Assembly: GCF_022788655.1 (NCBI RefSeq)
Contig: NZ_CP084951.1
Location: forward strand, 3,038,001-3,102,000
Direction of reading: 5' to 3'
DNA: 64,000 nt
Source of the DNA: Sulfitobacter indolifex
Lineage (GTDB): Bacteria > Pseudomonadota > Alphaproteobacteria > Rhodobacterales > Rhodobacteraceae
This document shows, piece by piece, positions 52,417-62,014 of the stretch. The position numbers and the translations under genes were made by a program. The notes beneath the pieces are model-generated. The model worked only from the letters and a program-made list of their open reading frames with translations. It did no database searches and was not told the DNA's origin. Within the stretch, counting starts at the first letter, position 1; each line of letters opens with the position of its first letter.

Positions 52417-54567
52417 TCAGCCAGTCTTTTCGACAGTCTTTCCCGTGCTCATATTGCGGTGCCTGCTGACATCGGCGACCTCACTCTCGGCTTCAAGCGT
52501 GGACATCAGCGAATGCAGGTGTGTTACATCTCTAAGATCCACATAGACCACCAGCCGGTAAAAGTCAGGCTTACGCTCCACAAATTCCAAATCTGAGATA
52601 TTGGCCGAGGCTTCGCCGATCAAGGTGCAGACCCGCCCCAACACGCCCGCGCCGTTGCCGATGGTGATGTCGAGCGCGCAGGTATAGACCGCTGGATGGC
52701 TGCCGTCATGCCAGCGCAGATCAAGCCAACGCTCGGGCTGGTCTTCGTATTCCGACAGGCGATCACAGTCGATCGCGTGGACGGTCACGCCCTTGCCGCG
52801 AAAGGTGATGCCGACGATCCGTTCGCCGGGCAGCGGCGTGCAACAGGGTGCTCGGTCAAAGCTCTGCCCCGGCTCCAGACCGACCACGGCGCGGCGCACA
52901 TCGATCTGCTCGCCCTTTTGCGGGGCGAGGTCAGGATAGACAGATTGTACAACCTCCCGCCCTGTAAGCTCGGAACTGCCAAGGCGAGCGAGCACCTCAT
53001 CTGAACCGTTCAGCCGCAGGTTTTTGGCAACGGTATGCAGTACCTTCTCGGTCACCTTCTTGCCGACCTGGGCAAAGGCCGAGCGTGCCAATTCGCGGCC
53101 CAGCTTGATAAACCGCTCGCGGTCCACCTCGCGCAGCGACCGACGGATCGCCGACTTGGCCTTGCCGGTGGTTGCAATATCAAGCCATGTGACCTGCGGG
53201 GTCTGACCTTGGGCAGTGGTGATCTCAATCGACTGACCGTTTTTGATCCGCGTCCACAGCGGCACACGCATCCCGTCGATCTTGGCCCCCACGCAGGCAT
53301 TGCCGATCCGCGTGTGGATCGCATAGGCGAAATCAATCGGCGTCGCGCCGCGCGGCAGTTTCACCACATCGCCCTTGGGCGTGAAGCAGAAGACTTGGTC
53401 AGCGTACATCTCAAGCTTCACCGCCTCGAGGAAATCCTCGTGGTCGGTCTCGGCGTCGAACTGTTCGGTCAGTTGGCTGATCCATTTGGCGGGATCAACG
53501 GCAAAGGGGTTCCGGCTGCGCACACCGTCCCGGTAGGACCAATGCGCAGCAACGCCTGTCTCGGCCACGTCATGCATCTGCCGCGTGCGGATCTGCACCT
53601 CGACCCGCTTTCCATCACGCCCCGAGACGGTGGTATGGATTGAGCGGTAACCGTTGGTCTTGGGCTGGCTGATGTAGTCCTTGAACCGTCCCGGCACCGC
53701 GCGCCAACGCCGGTGGATCGCGCCAAGGGTGCGGTAGCAATCCTCTTCGGAGGCAGTGATCACACGAAAGCCGTAGATGTCAGACAGGCGAGAGAAGCTC
53801 TGCTCCTTCTCCTCCATCTTGCGCCAGATCGAATAGGGCTTCTTGGCCCGGCCAAAGACTTCGGCCTCAATATCCGCTTTTTCCAACTCCACGCGCATGT
53901 CGCCAGTGATCCGCTGGATCACATCGCCGGTGTCGCGTTGCAGCGTAATGAAACGCCGGATGATCGACGCACGCGCATCGGGGTTGAGCACGCGAAACGC
54001 GAGGTCTTCCAACTCTTCGCGCATCCACTGCATGCCCATACGGCCCGCAAGCGGCGCATAGATGTCCATCGTCTCCCGCGCCTTTTTGACCTGCTTGTCA
54101 GGGCGCATGGATTTGATCGTCCGCATGTTGTGCAGACGGTCGGCCAGTTTGACGAGGATGACCCGCAGGTCTTTGGACATCGCCATGAACAGCTTGCGAA
54201 AGTTCTCGGCCTGCTTGGTCTCGGTCGAGTTCAGCTGCAGGTTGGTCAGCTTGGTGACACCATCGACCAATTCCGCGACTTCACCACCAAAGAGGCTTTG
54301 CACCTCGGCGTAAGACGCTTTGGTGTCTTCGATCGTGTCATGCAGAAGGGCGGTGATGATCGTCGCATCATCAAGCTGCTGTTCCGTAAGGATCGCAGCG
54401 ACAGCGACGGGATGGGTAAAATAAGCCTCGCCGGAATGGCGAAACTGGCCCTCATGCATCTGCGCGCCATAGTCAAAGGCGGCGCGGATCAGTGGCTCGT
54501 TGGTACGGGGATTATAGCCTTGAACAAGAGCGATCAGGTCGTCGGCAGTAATGTCGGCGCTGTTCAT
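52417..54567 (-). CDS. rsh: Bifunctional (p)ppGpp synthetase/hydrolase (Rsh)
   Basis: 716 residues, complete RelA/SpoT architecture. The HD hydrolase (GEAYFTHPVAVAAIL, ALLHDTIEDTKASYAEV and LADRLHNMRTI) is intact, so it should degrade ppGpp; the synthetase (SDIYGFRVI and GYRSIHTTV) is followed by TGS (VFCFTPKGDVVKLPRGATPIDFAYAIH, about 390-416) and a C-terminal ACT domain. It is the single long Rsh expected in alphaproteobacteria and controls the stringent response. rpoZ lies immediately upstream. Confidence 0.97.
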   Translation of the reverse strand: MNSADITADDLIALVQGYNPRTNEPLIRAAFDYGAQMHEGQFRHSGEAYFTHPVAVAAILTEQQLDDATIITALLHDTIEDTKASYAEVQSLFGGEVAELVDGVTKLTNLQLNSTETKQAENFRKLFMAMSKDLRVILVKLADRLHNMRTIKSMRPDKQVKKARETMDIYAPLAGRMGMQWMREELEDLAFRVLNPDARASIIRRFITLQRDTGDVIQRITGDMRVELEKADIEAEVFGRAKKPYSIWRKMEEKEQSFSRLSDIYGFRVITASEEDCYRTLGAIHRRWRAVPGRFKDYISQPKTNGYRSIHTTVSGRDGKRVEVQIRTRQMHDVAETGVAAHWSYRDGVRSRNPFAVDPAKWISQLTEQFDAETDHEDFLEAVKLEMYADQVFCFTPKGDVVKLPRGATPIDFAYAIHTRIGNACVGAKIDGMRVPLWTRIKNGQSIEITTAQGQTPQVTWLDIATTGKAKSAIRRSLREVDRERFIKLGRELARSAFAQVGKKVTEKVLHTVAKNLRLNGSDEVLARLGSSELTGREVVQSVYPDLAPQKGEQIDVRRAVVGLEPGQSFDRAPCCTPLPGERIVGITFRGKGVTVHAIDCDRLSEYEDQPERWLDLRWHDGSHPAVYTCALDITIGNGAGVLGRVCTLIGEASANISDLEFVERKPDFYRLVVYVDLRDVTHLHSLMSTLEAESEVADVSRHRNMSTGKTVEKTG

Positions 54568-54603
54568 GCCATCTGCCTCATAGCCCCGGCCGGGGCGCGG
54601 GGG

Positions 54604-54957
54604 TTACCCCTGCCCCTGTGCGGCCATCAACTGGCGCAGCAACATTTCTTCGGACATGCTGTCTTCTTCGGGCTTGTCCTGCTCGGCACCCATCAAAAGC
54701 GCCATGGCGTCTTCTTCGGGCTCGTCGACTTCGATCTGGTTCTGATTGCTTTCGATCAGACGCTCACGCAGATCATCGGCAGACTGCGTTTCGTCAGCAA
54801 TCTCACGCAGGGACACGACCGGGTTCTTGTCGTTGTCGCGGTCGACAGTCAGCGGCGATCCGGCAGCAATCTCACGGGCGCGGTGCGCGGCCAGCATAAC
54901 AAGCTCGAAACGGTTCGGAACCTTATCAACACAATCTTCGACGGTGACGCGGGCCAT
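54604..54957 (-). CDS. rpoZ: RNA polymerase omega subunit
   Basis: 117 residues, [30 protein letters not shown], the invariant omega N-terminus, with a longer acidic C-terminal part than in E. coli. It helps beta-prime fold and, with ppGpp, is part of one ppGpp site. GGAGGCTTC precedes the ATG. The rpoZ-rsh order ties it to the stringent response. Confidence 0.97.
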   Translation of the reverse strand: MARVTVEDCVDKVPNRFELVMLAAHRAREIAAGSPLTVDRDNDKNPVVSLREIADETQSADDLRERLIESNQNQIEVDEPEEDAMALLMGAEQDKPEEDSMSEEMLLRQLMAAQGQG

Positions 54958-55030
54958 GAAGCCTCCAATATCTCATTTGCTGCCAGAAGTGCGCTATTTA
55001 GGCCTCTTCAGGCAGATTTACAAGCCGTTA

Positions 55031-55639
55031 TTACAGACGCCGCACGCTGGCGCGGTCCCGCTCCGGCAGGGCCTCAAGCAAGGCGCGCACCGGCTTTCCA
55101 AGCAGCGGATGCACCCAATCGGGTGCGACATCGGCCAGCGGCACCAAGACAAACGCGCGGTCTTGCAGCCGCGGATGCGGCAGAATCAACTGCTCAGGCG
55201 TGCGGCCAATCTGCGCCTCAAGCGGCAAGTCGCGCCACATCTTGTGGGTATTACGGTCTGGCAACACAATATCGTCACAGGCCAGCAGGTCCAAATCCAG
55301 CGTGCGCTGCCCCCATCGCTGCACGCGCTCTCGGCCCATCTGCGCTTCGATGCGGTGCAACACCCCCAAGGCTTTCTGCGGGTCCCACGGCGCTTCGACA
55401 CGCACAGCGGCGTTCACATAATCTGGCCCTGCGCCTGCGGGAAATGCCGGAGTGTGATAGAATGGGCTGGTGGCGCGAATCACCGCGCCAGACGTTTGCA
55501 ATAGCTTTAAAGCCGATTTCAGAGTTTCCTGCGGTTTACCCACAGAAGATGCAAGATTACCGCCGAGCGCAATCAGAAGGCTATACTTTCGTATAGGCTT
55601 TCTACTGCTTAATTCCATCCCTTCGGGGTCTTGCGGCAT
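55031..55639 (-). CDS. folK: 6-hydroxymethyl-7,8-dihydropterin pyrophosphokinase
   Basis: 202 residues from the ATG at 55639, or 195 from the ATG at 55618 (MELSSRKPIRKYSLLIALGGN); neither has a clear site, so the start is unsure. HPPK motifs: ALGGNLASSVGKPQETL, ATSPFYHTPAF and RTLDLDLLACDDIVLPD then PHPRLQDRAFVLVPL. It is part of folate synthesis (pabB is elsewhere in this window). It precedes rpoZ by 73 bases. Confidence 0.93.
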   Translation of the reverse strand: MPQDPEGMELSSRKPIRKYSLLIALGGNLASSVGKPQETLKSALKLLQTSGAVIRATSPFYHTPAFPAGAGPDYVNAAVRVEAPWDPQKALGVLHRIEAQMGRERVQRWGQRTLDLDLLACDDIVLPDRNTHKMWRDLPLEAQIGRTPEQLILPHPRLQDRAFVLVPLADVAPDWVHPLLGKPVRALLEALPERDRASVRRL

Positions 55640-55762
55640 CGCTAAAAAACCTTAGTTATGCACCCTGATGTGGGGGCATCGCCTGACGTCACGAATTTTT
55701 TAATCCGCGGCGAATACAAATTAAACCGGGAATACGGCGAAGCCTGCCGAAAGGATAGATTA

Positions 55763-56317
55763 ATGTTCTACAAAGATGAGCGGTTGGCGCTATTTATAGA
55801 TGGCTCCAACCTATACGCCGCGGCAAAGGCGCTAGGCTTCGACATCGACTACAAACTGCTGCGGCAAGAGTTCATGCGCCGCGGCAAGCTGCTGCGCGCC
55901 TTCTACTACACCGCGCTGCTGGAAAATGATGAGTATTCACCGATCCGCCCGCTTGTTGACTGGCTAAACTACAACGGTTTTTCCATGGTCACCAAACCGG
56001 CCAAGGAATACACCGACAGCATGGGCCGCCGTAAAGTCAAAGGCGACATGGACATCGAACTGGCCGTTGATGCGATGGAACTGGCGCCCCGCGTCGATCA
56101 TATTGTGATCTTCTCAGGCGATGGTGATTTCCGTCCGCTGGTGGAAAGCCTGCAGCGCCAAGGCGTGCGCGTTTCCGTTGTGTCGACGATTCGCAGCCAG
56201 CCGCCGATGATCTCTGATGACCTGCGCCGCCAAGCCGATAACTTTATTGAGCTTGATGATTTGCGTGATGTCATTGGCCGCCCGCCGCGCGACCCTATCT
56301 CCGCCCCGCAAGACTAA
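55763..56317 (+). CDS. NYN-domain protein (LabA/DUF88 family)
   Basis: 184 residues from the ATG at 55763 with AAAGGATAG upstream. The PIN-like NYN fold is seen in ALFIDGSNLYAAAKALGFDID (first Asp), KGDMDIELAVDAMELAP and VIFSGDGDFRPLVESLQRQG, giving the cluster of acidic residues expected for an RNase. Targets are unknown. The frame is open another 35 codons upstream, but those residues are not conserved-looking. Divergent from folK. Confidence 0.88.
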   Translation: MFYKDERLALFIDGSNLYAAAKALGFDIDYKLLRQEFMRRGKLLRAFYYTALLENDEYSPIRPLVDWLNYNGFSMVTKPAKEYTDSMGRRKVKGDMDIELAVDAMELAPRVDHIVIFSGDGDFRPLVESLQRQGVRVSVVSTIRSQPPMISDDLRRQADNFIELDDLRDVIGRPPRDPISAPQD

Positions 56318-56410
56318 GCGCAAACCGCTTTATTCCCGCTCGAAACCATGCTGCCCCGTGCAGCAGTGGGTTAACTTTGTCTTTTATCGGGACAGCAGGC
56401 AAACGAATAA

Positions 56411-56440
56411 CAGACCAGTAACTATGGCGTCACTGGTCTG
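56411..56440. promoter_or_regulatory. Inverted repeat with 9-base arms upstream of the LuxR-type gene
   Basis: CAGACCAGT and ACTGGTCTG are exact arms separated by 12 bases. It could be an operator for the LuxR-type protein or a transcript hairpin; no T-run follows. The spacing is larger than a classical 20-base lux box. Confidence 0.45.
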
Positions 56441-56537
56441 TGAAATTTCTAAAATACCCCAGGGAAGATACAATACAGCACATGAACCCATGCGTTCCCC
56501 TTGATCCCATACTACCTGTTCTCGTAGGAGTAGACGA

Positions 56538-56555
56538 CCCCCCGAAAAAGGGGGG
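56538..56555 (+). promoter_or_regulatory. Hairpin just upstream of the LuxR-type start codon
   Basis: CCCCCC and GGGGGG around GAAAAA form a 6-bp all G-C stem ending 14 bases before the ATG, next to the ribosome site GAGGGA. It could limit or protect translation initiation. This is inferred from position. Confidence 0.4.
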
Positions 56556-56569
56556 TAAAGTGAGGGAAG

Positions 56570-57307
56570 ATGCTCTTCGATGTCGCGGTACGGCTGGAAA
56601 AGCTGCAAGAAGTGGGCGCGCTTTGGGATGGGATCGTAGAGGCGCTTCGGCAGATCGGTTTCACCCACGCCATTCACATTAGCGTTGGTGCAGATTTCAA
56701 AGACGCCCAGTTTCTATCTACCATTCCCGACCTTTACGATGACCTCCCCCCCGAGGATGACCCCTTTCTGCACCATTCGTGCAACAGCTACGAGGTGCTG
56801 ACGATCGGTCAGGCCTTCGTGCACCTTTACCCCGATGTCACCCCTTCAGAGCATTCGCTGATCGCGCGCGCAGGACGCGAAGGTCTCTATGCCGCTTTCG
56901 CCGTGCCGATGCGGCTAAAAGGATCTGAACGGTTTGGCGGCTTTATCATCGGCAATGGGATGGAGGCCGACGAATTCAAGCGGACCTTTAATGACATCGC
57001 CGAAGACCTCCGCCTGTTCTGCCTGCTGATGCACCGCCGCATCGAAGACCTGACCGGTACGACCCCCTTGCCCCTGCCCGAGGCGCCGGAAACCTTTGCA
57101 AAACTCAGCCCGCGCGAAGCCGAGGTGGTGAACCTTCTCGCTCATGGCTATAGTCGCCAGCAAACCGCGCATCGCTGCGACCTGTCGATCCACACTGTTT
57201 CGGATTACGCGAAGTCCGGCTACCGCAAGCTGGGCATCCGCAACCGAGCACAGGCCGCGGCGCTTGTGCACGGCACCGCGGGCAAGCCCGTGCCCAACAA
57301 AGACTGA
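56570..57307 (+). CDS. LuxR-type regulator with autoinducer-binding-like domain
   Basis: 245 residues. The N-terminal 160 residues resemble the autoinducer-binding domain ([20 protein letters not shown], later [19 protein letters not shown]), and the C-terminal HTH is clear: [38 protein letters not shown] (LuxR/FixJ type). No luxI-type synthase is nearby, so it is a solo by location. Ligand and targets unknown. It is 59 bases upstream of ispH, but no functional link is implied. Confidence 0.88.
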   Translation: MLFDVAVRLEKLQEVGALWDGIVEALRQIGFTHAIHISVGADFKDAQFLSTIPDLYDDLPPEDDPFLHHSCNSYEVLTIGQAFVHLYPDVTPSEHSLIARAGREGLYAAFAVPMRLKGSERFGGFIIGNGMEADEFKRTFNDIAEDLRLFCLLMHRRIEDLTGTTPLPLPEAPETFAKLSPREAEVVNLLAHGYSRQQTAHRCDLSIHTVSDYAKSGYRKLGIRNRAQAAALVHGTAGKPVPNKD

Positions 57308-57366
57308 CGGGCTGGACGAAGCGCGCCCAAGCCCTTACCTCTGCGCCAACCGTCCGGAGACCTCGC

Positions 57367-58317
57367 ATGACCAAATTGCCTCTCACCCTCTACCTTGCCG
57401 CGCCGCGCGGATTCTGTGCAGGCGTGGATCGGGCGATCAAGATCGTCGAGATGGCGCTCGAAAAATGGGGCGCGCCGGTCTATGTGCGTCATGAGATCGT
57501 GCACAATAAATTCGTCGTCGACGGGCTGCGCGACAAGGGCGCGGTCTTTGTCGAGGAACTGTCGGAGTGCCCCGATGACCGCCCGGTGATCTTCTCGGCC
57601 CATGGTGTGCCCAAATCCGTGCCCTCGGCCGCGCAGGCGCGCAATATGATCTACGTCGATGCCACCTGCCCGCTGGTCAGCAAGGTCCACATCGAAGCAC
57701 AGCGCCATGCCGACGCCGGGCTGCAAATCATCATGATCGGCCACGCGGGCCACCCCGAAACGGTGGGCACCATGGGCCAACTGCCCGATGGCGACGTGCT
57801 GCTCGTTGAAACCCCCGCCGATGTGGCCCAAGTCGCCGTGCGCGATGAGGGCCGTCTGGCTTATGTCACCCAGACCACGCTCAGCGTCGATGACACCGCG
57901 GATATCGTCGCCGCACTTCAGGCGCGCTTCCCTGCCATTATCGGCCCGCACAAGGAAGACATCTGCTACGCCACGACCAACCGTCAGGAAGCCGTCAAAG
58001 CGATGGCCCCCAAATGCGACGCGATGCTGGTGGTCGGCGCGCCCAATTCGTCGAACTCCAAACGTCTGGTCGAAGTCGGTGCCCGCGCGGGTTGCGCCTA
58101 TGCGCAACTGGTGCAACGGGCCGATGATATCGACTGGCGCGCGCTGGATGGGATCGGCAGCATCGGCATCACCGCAGGCGCCTCGGCCCCTGAGGTGCTG
58201 ATCAACGAAGTGATCGACGCCTTCAAAGCGCGCTATGACGTGACCACCGAACTGGTCGAAACCGCGCAGGAAAACGTCGAATTCAAGGTTCCCCGCGTCC
58301 TCCGCCAACCCGCCTGA
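57367..58317 (+). CDS. ispH: 4-hydroxy-3-methylbut-2-enyl diphosphate reductase
   Basis: 316 residues. The final step of the non-mevalonate isoprenoid pathway, using a [4Fe-4S] cluster. The three cluster cysteines lie in [24 protein letters not shown] and [12 protein letters not shown]; the catalytic VIGH..HPE and [11 protein letters not shown] regions are intact. The ATG has CGGAGACC upstream. Full-length. Confidence 0.97.
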   Translation: MTKLPLTLYLAAPRGFCAGVDRAIKIVEMALEKWGAPVYVRHEIVHNKFVVDGLRDKGAVFVEELSECPDDRPVIFSAHGVPKSVPSAAQARNMIYVDATCPLVSKVHIEAQRHADAGLQIIMIGHAGHPETVGTMGQLPDGDVLLVETPADVAQVAVRDEGRLAYVTQTTLSVDDTADIVAALQARFPAIIGPHKEDICYATTNRQEAVKAMAPKCDAMLVVGAPNSSNSKRLVEVGARAGCAYAQLVQRADDIDWRALDGIGSIGITAGASAPEVLINEVIDAFKARYDVTTELVETAQENVEFKVPRVLRQPA

Positions 58318-58371
58318 TTGACCGCCACGCGCCGCGCGCATAAACCGCGTTGGAAACTGCCGGAGACGACC

Positions 58372-58836
58372 ATGCCAGACCTCTATGCCTACACAGACGG
58401 AGCCTGCTCAGGCAATCCCGGCCCCGGCGGCTGGGGCGTGCTCATGCGCGCAATGGACGGCGACAAGATCGTGAAAGAACGCGAGCTGAAGGGCGGCGAA
58501 GGCCAGACCACCAACAACCGCATGGAACTGATGGCCGCGATTTCGGCTTTGGAATCGCTTAGCCGTACGACCGAGATCACCATCGTCACGGACAGCAACT
58601 ACGTCAAAAATGGCATCACCGGTTGGATCTTTGGCTGGAAGAAAAATGGCTGGAAAAATGCCGCCAAGAAACCCGTCAAAAACGCCGAACTTTGGCAACG
58701 GCTTGATGCGGCGAACGCGCGGCACAATGTGACGTGGAAATGGGTCAAGGGCCACGCCGGCCACCCCGAAAACGAACGCGCTGACGAGCTGGCCCGCGCT
58801 GGCATGGCCCCCTTCAAACCGGGCGGCAAGAAGTGA
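58372..58836 (+). CDS. rnhA: Ribonuclease HI
   Basis: 154 residues from the ATG at 58372 ([20 protein letters not shown]). The four acidic catalytic residues are in [22 protein letters not shown] and NERADELAR. It removes RNA from RNA-DNA hybrids. The preceding frame of 18 codons does not belong to the family. It overlaps the next gene by four bases (GTGA). Confidence 0.97.
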   Translation: MPDLYAYTDGACSGNPGPGGWGVLMRAMDGDKIVKERELKGGEGQTTNNRMELMAAISALESLSRTTEITIVTDSNYVKNGITGWIFGWKKNGWKNAAKKPVKNAELWQRLDAANARHNVTWKWVKGHAGHPENERADELARAGMAPFKPGGKK

Positions 58837-59456
58837 GCTTGCTGGCCCTGCTCGACTACGCCGCCGTGCTGGTCTTTGCCATCACCGGCGCGCTGGTTGC
58901 CAGCCGCGCGCAGCTTGATATCGTCGGCTTTGCCTTCATCGCTTGCCTGACGGCGGTCGGCGGGGGCACGATCCGTGACCTTCTGCTCGACCGCAATCCA
59001 ATCTTCTGGATCGAAAAGCCCAGCATGCTGGGCGTGGCCATCGTGGCGGCGCTGGTGGTCTTCTTCACCGCGCACTTTCTGGAAAGCCGTTTTCGCACGT
59101 TGATCTGGCTCGACAGTCTGGCGCTGGCTGTTGCCGTCGCGGCGGGGGTCGGGGTGGCGATGTCTCAAGAACAGTCAGCCGCCATTATCATTGTCATGGG
59201 TATGATCACCGGCTGCATGGGCGGGCTGATGCGCGATGTGGTGGTGGGGCAACTGCCACTTGTGCTGACCCAAGGCGAGCTTTACGCCACCGCCGCCCTA
59301 TCAGGTGCCGCCGTGGCAGTGCTGCTGGCGCCCTATACCCAAGGCACGCTCTATCCGCTGCTGGCCTGCGCGGTCACCACATGGGTGCTGCGGGCGGGGT
59401 CGCTGTATTTCGGCTGGCACTTGCCGGTCTACAAAAGCACCCCACCAAAAAGCTAG
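58833..59456 (+). CDS. YicG-like (UPF0126) membrane protein
   Basis: 207 residues from a GTG overlapping the rnhA stop. About seven membrane segments with two glycine-rich repeats: [41 protein letters not shown] (residues 20-60) and [22 protein letters not shown]. The family is related to trimeric intracellular cation channels. Function in bacteria is not established. Co-transcription with rnhA is likely. Confidence 0.87.
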   Translation: MSLLALLDYAAVLVFAITGALVASRAQLDIVGFAFIACLTAVGGGTIRDLLLDRNPIFWIEKPSMLGVAIVAALVVFFTAHFLESRFRTLIWLDSLALAVAVAAGVGVAMSQEQSAAIIIVMGMITGCMGGLMRDVVVGQLPLVLTQGELYATAALSGAAVAVLLAPYTQGTLYPLLACAVTTWVLRAGSLYFGWHLPVYKSTPPKS

Positions 59457-59460
59457 GCGC

Positions 59461-60375
59461 TTAGACAGCGCTAAGGTTCGTTCCCGTCGCAATCTGCGCG
59501 CCGCGTTGAAACACATCGACATCCTGCACGCCCTTGCCTGCACGCTGCAACCGCGTCAGCCGTACTGCTCCGTCTCCGCAAGCCACGCGCAGGTCGTCTG
59601 ACAGCACCTCACCCGCCGCACCTGTGCCTTCGTCAAGCACCGATCCCAGTACCTTCACCCGCTGACCATCAACCTCAAACCACGCGCCGGGAAAGGGCGA
59701 CAGCCCGCGGATCAGGCGATCTACCTCAACCGCCGGGCGCGCCCAGTCAATGCGGGCCTCGGCCTTGTCGATCTTGGCGGCATAGGTGACGCCTTCTTCG
59801 GGTTGGGGCTGCGGGGTCAGCGTCAACAATTGCGACAGCGCTTTGTTGATCGCCACCGCGCCCATGGCGCTCAACCGGTCGTGCAATTGCGCTGTGGTTT
59901 CTGCCGCGCCGATGTCCGTCTCTTCGCAGAGCAGCACCGGCCCGGTATCGAGCCCCGCTTCCATCTGCATGATGCAAACGCCGGTCTTTTCATCCCCCGC
60001 CATGATCGCACGGTGGATAGGTGCTGCCCCACGCCAGCGCGGCAGCAAGCTCGCGTGGATGTTCAGGCAGCCCTGTTTCGGCGCGTCCAGAATGACCTGC
60101 GGGAGGATCAAACCATAGGCCACGACCACCGCCGCGTCAGCGTCGAGTTCAGAGAATTCTTCTTGCGGCTCGGGATGTTTGAGCGATGCCGGATGCCGCA
60201 CCAAAAGGCCAATCTCTTCAGCGCGCTGCTGCACCGGGCTTGGGCGGGGTTTCTTGCCCCGGCCCGCAGGGCGTGGCGGCTGGCAATAGACGGCGCAGAT
60301 GTCATGCCCCGCTTGCACCAGCGCGTCGAGTACCGGCACCGAAAACTCGGGCGTGCCCATGAAGATCAGTCGCAT
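59461..60375 (-). CDS. fmt: Methionyl-tRNA formyltransferase
   Basis: 304 residues. Formylates initiator Met-t[23 protein letters not shown] and the signature [21 protein letters not shown] (SLLPxWRGAAPI) are present, with the C-terminal tRNA-binding part. It is the last of four minus-strand genes after three deformylase genes, which perform the reverse step on finished proteins. Confidence 0.97.
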   Translation of the reverse strand: MRLIFMGTPEFSVPVLDALVQAGHDICAVYCQPPRPAGRGKKPRPSPVQQRAEEIGLLVRHPASLKHPEPQEEFSELDADAAVVVAYGLILPQVILDAPKQGCLNIHASLLPRWRGAAPIHRAIMAGDEKTGVCIMQMEAGLDTGPVLLCEETDIGAAETTAQLHDRLSAMGAVAINKALSQLLTLTPQPQPEEGVTYAAKIDKAEARIDWARPAVEVDRLIRGLSPFPGAWFEVDGQRVKVLGSVLDEGTGAAGEVLSDDLRVACGDGAVRLTRLQRAGKGVQDVDVFQRGAQIATGTNLSAV

Positions 60376-60411
60376 CTGTTCACTCCTGAAGGACGGGCAG
60401 CCTCGGGGCCG

Positions 60412-60909
60412 TCAGCCGCCCAGTTTGCGCGCCTTGCGCAACAGCATGTCGCGCTTGGTTTTGCTGAGATTGTCAAAATACATCTTGCCCGCCAGATGGT
60501 CGATCTGGTGCTGCACGCTCACGGCCTCCAGCCCAACGAAATCGCGTTCGACCTCCGCACCTGTCTCATCTAGAAAGCGCACCTTCACGCCGCGCGGGCG
60601 GCGGATCACGGCGCTGAAACCGGGCAGGTTCGGGCTGGCCTCCTCATAGGGGTGCAGCACGGCAGAGGCGTCGATAATCACCGGGTTCGCCAAGCGGATA
60701 CGCTTGTTGCGCGCCTCGGAGGCATCGACGACGGCGACCTGCAACATCACCCCGATCTGCGGCGCGGCAAGGCCGACGCCGGGCATGGCGTCCATCGTCT
60801 CAATCATATCGTCCCAAAGGGTGCGGATTTCATCCGTCACTGCCTCAATGGGTTCAGCGGGGCTGCGCAGGCGTTTGTCGGGCCATAGGACGTAGCGGCG
60901 TAGGGTCAT
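60412..60909 (-). CDS. Peptide deformylase paralogue, catalytic residues altered
   Basis: 165 residues. Motif 1 GVGLAAPQIG is normal, but motif 2 (usually EGCLS) reads EEASPNLPG, losing the metal-binding cysteine, and motif 3 (usually QHEIDHLxG) reads QHQIDHLAG, losing the catalytic glutamate. It is probably not a deformylase and may be regulatory or act on another reaction. It overlaps the next paralogue upstream by four bases and precedes fmt by 36 bases. The def family assignment is strong. Confidence 0.88.
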   Translation of the reverse strand: MTLRRYVLWPDKRLRSPAEPIEAVTDEIRTLWDDMIETMDAMPGVGLAAPQIGVMLQVAVVDASEARNKRIRLANPVIIDASAVLHPYEEASPNLPGFSAVIRRPRGVKVRFLDETGAEVERDFVGLEAVSVQHQIDHLAGKMYFDNLSKTKRDMLLRKARKLGG

Positions 60910-61403
60910 TGGGCTTTAAACTCCGCAATTTTGGCGGCGCGGGTTTCCGCATCGAGGTGATCGAATGTCACCACACCATCAAGGTGATCCATCTCATGCT
61001 GCGCGATCAACGCGGCAGCGCCCTCAAAACTCTGCACATAGCGGCCCCCATTCAGCCCGGTCCAAACCATCTGCACCTGCGACGGGCGCGAGATGTCGGT
61101 GCTGATGCCGGGTATGCTCAGGCAGCCTTCGGTATTGGTCACACGCTCTTCGCCGATCTCTTGAAACATCGGGTTAATGCAGACCAGCGGGTCCGATTTA
61201 TTCTCTTTCCAGCCCGCATCCATTACAAACAGGCGCAGCATCGCGCCGACTTGCGGCCCGGCCAAGCCGCGCCCGGGGGCGGCATACATCGTCTCCAACA
61301 TATCGGCAGCAAGCTGCTCGATCTCTGGCGTGATCTCTTCGATCGGGGCACAGATCTCGGCCAGACGCGGGTCGGGCCAGCGGAGAACCTCTCGCATGCT
61401 CAT
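60906..61403 (-). CDS. def: Peptide deformylase paralogue with variant motif 1
   Basis: 165 residues. The metal-binding TEGCLSIPG and catalytic IAQHEMDHLDG motifs are intact, but motif 1 reads GRGLAGPQVG instead of GxGLAAPQ. It should bind metal and is probably active, possibly with a changed substrate pocket. Middle gene of three overlapping def genes; its start and stop overlap the neighbours by four bases each. Confidence 0.9.
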   Translation of the reverse strand: MSMREVLRWPDPRLAEICAPIEEITPEIEQLAADMLETMYAAPGRGLAGPQVGAMLRLFVMDAGWKENKSDPLVCINPMFQEIGEERVTNTEGCLSIPGISTDISRPSQVQMVWTGLNGGRYVQSFEGAAALIAQHEMDHLDGVVTFDHLDAETRAAKIAEFKAQ

Positions 61404-61927
61404 CCGCGCGCCAGCTCACGCTTAAGCTTGACCATCTTGCGGGTGATCATCTGGCGCTTCAGCGGCTTGAGGTAGTCGATGAACAGCTTCCCATCGAGGT
61501 GGTCGATTTCATGCTGTACGCAGGTCGCCCAGAGCCCGTCAAAGCCTTCGCGCTGTTCTTTGCCGTCACGGTCCAGCCAGCGGACCTCAACCTCAGCCGG
61601 GCGGGTCACATCGGCGAATTGCTCAGGGATGCTCAGGCAGCCTTCCTCATAGGTGTTCAGGTCATCCGAGGAGGCCACGATCTCCGGGTTGAACATCAAC
61701 AGCGGGCGCGGTGCTTCGCCCTCTTCCTTGACGCAATCGAGCACGATCACCCGGCTCAACACGCCGACCTGCGGTGCAGCAAGGCCAATGCCCGGCGCGT
61801 CATACATGGTGGCCAACATATCATCGCCCAGCACGCGCAACTCGTCGCTGAGATCGGCGACAGGGGCTGCGGCTTTCTTGAGCCGTGGGTCGGGGTGCAA
61901 AAGGATCGGGCGTTTCATCCCGCTCAT
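61400..61927 (-). CDS. def: Peptide deformylase
   Basis: 175 residues with canonical motifs GIGLAAPQVGV, EEGCLSIPEQFADV and CVQHEIDHLDGKLF. This is the likely main enzyme that removes the N-terminal formyl group from nascent proteins. First gene of def-def-def-fmt; the following gene overlaps it by four bases. Confidence 0.96.
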   Translation of the reverse strand: MSGMKRPILLHPDPRLKKAAAPVADLSDELRVLGDDMLATMYDAPGIGLAAPQVGVLSRVIVLDCVKEEGEAPRPLLMFNPEIVASSDDLNTYEEGCLSIPEQFADVTRPAEVEVRWLDRDGKEQREGFDGLWATCVQHEIDHLDGKLFIDYLKPLKRQMITRKMVKLKRELARG

Positions 61928-62014
61928 TTAGGCCATGCCCGGGCATCGCGCAACCGGGGGCTTGCAGCCCCGGCGGCAGCGGTTAGCTTGGCTTCAACAT
62001 CAGGAGTGATCAGC

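Noticed and set aside
53713..55596. Open frame of about 627 codons on the plus strand over rsh, rpoZ and folK
   Set aside because: It runs antisense across three well-supported genes, with histidine- and arginine-rich sequence typical of an antisense shadow.
61499..62014. Upstream extension of the PatB-like frame
   Set aside because: It overlaps def on the other strand and lacks PLP-enzyme similarity; the ATG at 62015 has a clear ribosome site.
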